64,000 nucleotides of DNA, from positions 1 to 64,000 of the forward strand of contig JBILCU010000014.1 of assembly GCA_044352985.1 (NCBI GenBank). Direction: 5' to 3'. Of this stretch, positions 61,438-64,000 are shown in pieces (position 1 is the stretch's first letter; each line of letters begins with the position of its first letter). This DNA is from JADJDM01 sp044352985 (lineage in GTDB: Bacteria; Bacteroidota; Bacteroidia; B-17B0; Aurantibacillaceae). The translations under genes and the position numbers were made by a program. The notes under the pieces are model-generated. The model did no database searches. It saw only the letters and a list, made by a program, of their open reading frames with translations, and had not been told where the DNA came from.

Positions 61438-62700
61438 ATGGAAAAACTGAAAAGAAAAACCCGTGTAGAGCAAGGTCGAAACAATCCTAGCATCAGGTTT
61501 CCAGAGTTTAAGGATGGCTGGGCAAGTAATACTATTGGAGATTTATTTGAGTTGGATGCAAGACCAATTAATAAGCCTTCAAGCAGTTATAAATCTATAG
61601 GTATAAGAAGTCATTTTAAAGGAACATTTCAAAGACTTGATAGCGATCCATCAAAGAATGTAATGGACACTCTATATGTAGTTAAGGAGAATGACCTAAT
61701 TGTAAATATCACTTTTGCATGGGAAGGTGCAGTGGCAATTGCAAGTAAAGATGATGAAGGAGGTTTGGTTTCTCATAGATTCCCAACGTATATTAATAAT
61801 AAATATAAAGTAGAAATAAACTTTTTTAGATTTCTATTTCCTACTAATGATTTCAAAAGAACTCTAGACTTGATATCACCGGGAAGTGCAGGAAGAAATA
61901 GAGTTTTGAAGAAAAGTGATTTTCTAAAAATTAAATTTTTTATCCCCACCCTCCCCGAACAAAAACGCATTGCTTCTTTCTTTACGGTGCTGGACAAGAA
62001 AATTGCCGAACTCAAACAAAAGAAAGCCCTTTTAGAGCAATACAAAAAAGGAGTCATGCAAAAACTCTTTTCGCAGGAGCTGAGGTTTAAAGACGAGAAT
62101 GGAAAGGAGTTTCCGAAGTGGGAGAAGAAAACATTAGGTAATATCGGGGTAACATATAACGGACTTACAGGTAAAACTAAAGATAATTTTGGAGTAGGTA
62201 AACCATACATTCAATACAAACAGATTTTCGATAATACCAAAATAGATGTTTCAAAATTTGACTTTGTTCAAGTTGACGAAAAAGAAAGTCAAAATAAAAC
62301 AAAATATGGTGATGTTTTCTTTACAACATCTTCGGAAACACCTTTAGAAATAGGTTATTCATCTGTCCTTTTGGAAAATGTTGATGAATTATATCTAAAT
62401 AGTTTTTGTTTTGGTTATCGAATCAATTCATTTAAGGAACTAAGCCCAACTTTTGCTCAATACTTATTCAGAAGTCCTATTTTTAGAAAAGAAGTTATTA
62501 AACTTGGTCAAGGAAGCACCAGATATAATATGTCAAAAGTGGAGTTAATGAAAATTGAAATTCTATTGCCTTCTGAGAAGGAGCAAAATAAAATCTCAAC
62601 TTTCTTAGAAACAATAGATGAAAAGTTAATACGAACTACTACCCAATTACAGCAAACTCAACAATGGAAAAAGGGTTTGCTTCAAAATATGTTTGTGTAA
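61438..62700 (+). CDS. hsdS: Type I restriction-modification specificity subunit HsdS
   Basis: A 420-residue target-recognition subunit that decides the bipartite DNA sequence for both methylation and restriction. Two variable target-recognition domains (about 20-160 and 230-360) are separated and closed by conserved coiled-coil repeats: EQKRIASFFTVLDKKIAELKQKKALLEQYKKGVMQKLFSQ in the middle and a matching EQNKISTFLETIDEKL...KKGLLQNMFV at the end. The start follows the rhuM stop by 3 nt. Confidence 0.94.
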   Translation: MEKLKRKTRVEQGRNNPSIRFPEFKDGWASNTIGDLFELDARPINKPSSSYKSIGIRSHFKGTFQRLDSDPSKNVMDTLYVVKENDLIVNITFAWEGAVAIASKDDEGGLVSHRFPTYINNKYKVEINFFRFLFPTNDFKRTLDLISPGSAGRNRVLKKSDFLKIKFFIPTLPEQKRIASFFTVLDKKIAELKQKKALLEQYKKGVMQKLFSQELRFKDENGKEFPKWEKKTLGNIGVTYNGLTGKTKDNFGVGKPYIQYKQIFDNTKIDVSKFDFVQVDEKESQNKTKYGDVFFTTSSETPLEIGYSSVLLENVDELYLNSFCFGYRINSFKELSPTFAQYLFRSPIFRKEVIKLGQGSTRYNMSKVELMKIEILLPSEKEQNKISTFLETIDEKLIRTTTQLQQTQQWKKGLLQNMFV

Positions 62701-64000
62701 TGGCTAAACAACCCGAACAAATATTAGAAGAACAGTTAGTTGCACAGCTTCAAAAGTTGGGTTATGGCTTGGTGCATTTGAAAGATGAAAACGATTTAAT
62801 TACCAACCTAAAACAGCAATTAGAAAAGCACAACAATATTCAATTTAGCTCAAAAGAATTTGAACGCGTAATGAATATTTTGAGCAAAGGTTCGGTGTTT
62901 GAAAAAGCAAAAACCCTACGCCAAAAACAACATATTGTAAAAGATAACGGTGATAATCTATATTTTGAGTTTATCAATGTAGAACACTGGTGCCAAAACG
63001 AATTTCAGGTTACGCATCAGGTAACTATAGATGGCAAATACAAAAACCGCTATGATGTTACGCTACTTATAAACGGTTTACCCCTTGTTCAAATAGAACT
63101 GAAACGCAGAGGACTCGAACTGAAAGAAGCATTTAATCAAATCAACCGTTATCAACGCCATTCGTTTGGTGCAAATTCAGCCTTATTTCAATACATTCAA
63201 TTATTTGTAATTAGCAATGGAGTTAATTCAAAATATTACGCAAATAATAGAGAGCAATCGTTCAAACAAACATTCTACTGGACAGATAAGGAAAATAAAC
63301 GCCTTACCAATATTCTCAACGGTTTTACAAGTGAATTTTTAGAACCTTGCCACATTAGCAAAATGATATGTAAGTACATTGTGTTGAACGAAACCAATAA
63401 AATATTGATGGTGCTTCGTCCATATCAGTTTTATGCAGTAGAAGCATTGATTGATAGAGTTAAGAACACAAATAAAAACGGCTATATATGGCATACCACA
63501 GGTTCGGGCAAAACTTTAACCTCGTTTAAAGCCAGTCAAATTTTAATGAATTTGCCACAAGTAAAAAAAGTGGTTTTTGTTGTAGATAGAAAAGATTTAG
63601 ATTACCAAACCAACAAAGAGTTTAACAGCTTTAGCAAAGGATGCATAGATGGCACAGACAATACCAAGCAATTAGTAAATCAGTTTTCGGATGATACAAA
63701 ACTAATTGTAACCACCATTCAAAAACTAAATACTGCAATTAGCAAAAAACAGTATTTGAGCAAAATGGAAAAGCTTAAAAACGAGAAAATCGTTTTCATT
63801 TTTGATGAATGTCACCGCTCACAATTTGGCGAAACACACAACCGTATTAAATCATTTTTCAATAACATTCAACTATTTGGTTTTACAGGAACACCCATTT
63901 TTGCTGACAATGCAGTGAAAAATGAAATGGGAACACGTACAACAAAAGAACTTTTTTCCGACTGTTTACACAAATATGTAATTACTGATGCCATTAAAGA
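62700..64000 (+). CDS. hsdR: Type I restriction endonuclease HsdR, 3' end beyond window
   Basis: An open frame from ATG 62700 (its A is the last base of the hsdS stop) to the window edge, 433 codons read without a stop. The N-terminal nuclease domain has D119 in YDVTLL and E133-x-K135 in QIELK (PD-(D/E)xK type). The helicase part has Walker A TTGSGKT (266-272), DECH (369-372) in FIFDECHRSQFG, and GFTGTP. HsdR translocates DNA with ATP and cleaves unmodified DNA at a distance. About half of a typical HsdR is present, and the rest lies beyond 64000. Confidence 0.95.
   Translation, partial: MAKQPEQILEEQLVAQLQKLGYGLVHLKDENDLITNLKQQLEKHNNIQFSSKEFERVMNILSKGSVFEKAKTLRQKQHIVKDNGDNLYFEFINVEHWCQNEFQVTHQVTIDGKYKNRYDVTLLINGLPLVQIELKRRGLELKEAFNQINRYQRHSFGANSALFQYIQLFVISNGVNSKYYANNREQSFKQTFYWTDKENKRLTNILNGFTSEFLEPCHISKMICKYIVLNETNKILMVLRPYQFYAVEALIDRVKNTNKNGYIWHTTGSGKTLTSFKASQILMNLPQVKKVVFVVDRKDLDYQTNKEFNSFSKGCIDGTDNTKQLVNQFSDDTKLIVTTIQKLNTAISKKQYLSKMEKLKNEKIVFIFDECHRSQFGETHNRIKSFFNNIQLFGFTGTPIFADNAVKNEMGTRTTKELFSDCLHKYVITDAIK

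Overview
The window comes from an AT-rich Bacteroidota chromosome. The evidence is the GldF/GldG gliding-motility transporter next to dnaN, a PorP/SprF protein downstream of a giant PKD protein with a type-B (CHU_C-like) type IX secretion tail, UbiA and FabI of Bacteroidota type, an S10 cluster with no tuf between fusA and rpsJ, and repeated matches to the Bacteroidota -7 promoter element TAnnTTTG. I cannot place it more finely than the phylum.

Layout. (1) 1-3975 is an accessory region. Three single-gene or gene-pair units (a small polyvalent-type kinase, a broken zeta-toxin-like gene with a 49-residue partner ORF, and an ORF6N DNA-binding protein) are separated by long near-identical non-coding repeat blocks, each carrying a 32-nt hairpin core found seven times. 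(2) 3976-15641 is mostly core: an FAH-family hydrolase, the purine/GTPase group hpt-adk-obgE (adk with a 118-residue lysine-rich tail), a lipoprotein, a DUF4199 membrane protein, a CHAD protein, the PKD/PorP secretion pair and a cold-shock protein with a long leader. (3) 15699-30641 holds a GIY-YIG ORF that looks frameshifted from its neighbour, rel/spoT, a TPR protein, a TPMT-like methyltransferase, a patatin, an acyl-CoA dehydrogenase, fur-STAS-dehydrogenase, a TM2 protein, fabI, a transaldolase-CBS fusion, four tandem cysteine-rich lipoproteins in A-B-A-B order, a MauE/DoxX-thioredoxin membrane protein and a UbiA prenyltransferase. (4) 30694-47846 is one large minus-strand ribosomal superoperon, rpsL to rplQ, including fusA, secY, infA and rpoA, with a near-consensus promoter before rpsL and a terminator after rplQ. 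The short rpmJ and rpmD genes are present. (5) 48062-55387 carries dnaN, a DUF4340 protein, gldG, gldF and ftsK on the minus strand. (6) From tRNA-Arg(ACG) at 55899 an integrated island begins: a tyrosine integrase, an excisionase-like HTH protein, an unknown winged-helix-like protein, then a type I restriction-modification operon hsdM-rhuM-hsdS-hsdR. hsdR runs off the right edge.

The points most worth a second look are the A-B-A-B lipoprotein array beside a thiol-redox membrane protein, the adenylate kinase with a histone-H1-like tail, the transaldolase fused to KdsD-like CBS domains, the in-frame TGA inside the zeta P-loop, the apparent homopolymer frameshift that separates a GIY-YIG domain from an uncharacterised domain, and the repeat-flanked gene units at the left end. 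No CRISPR array, rRNA gene or complete insertion sequence was seen.
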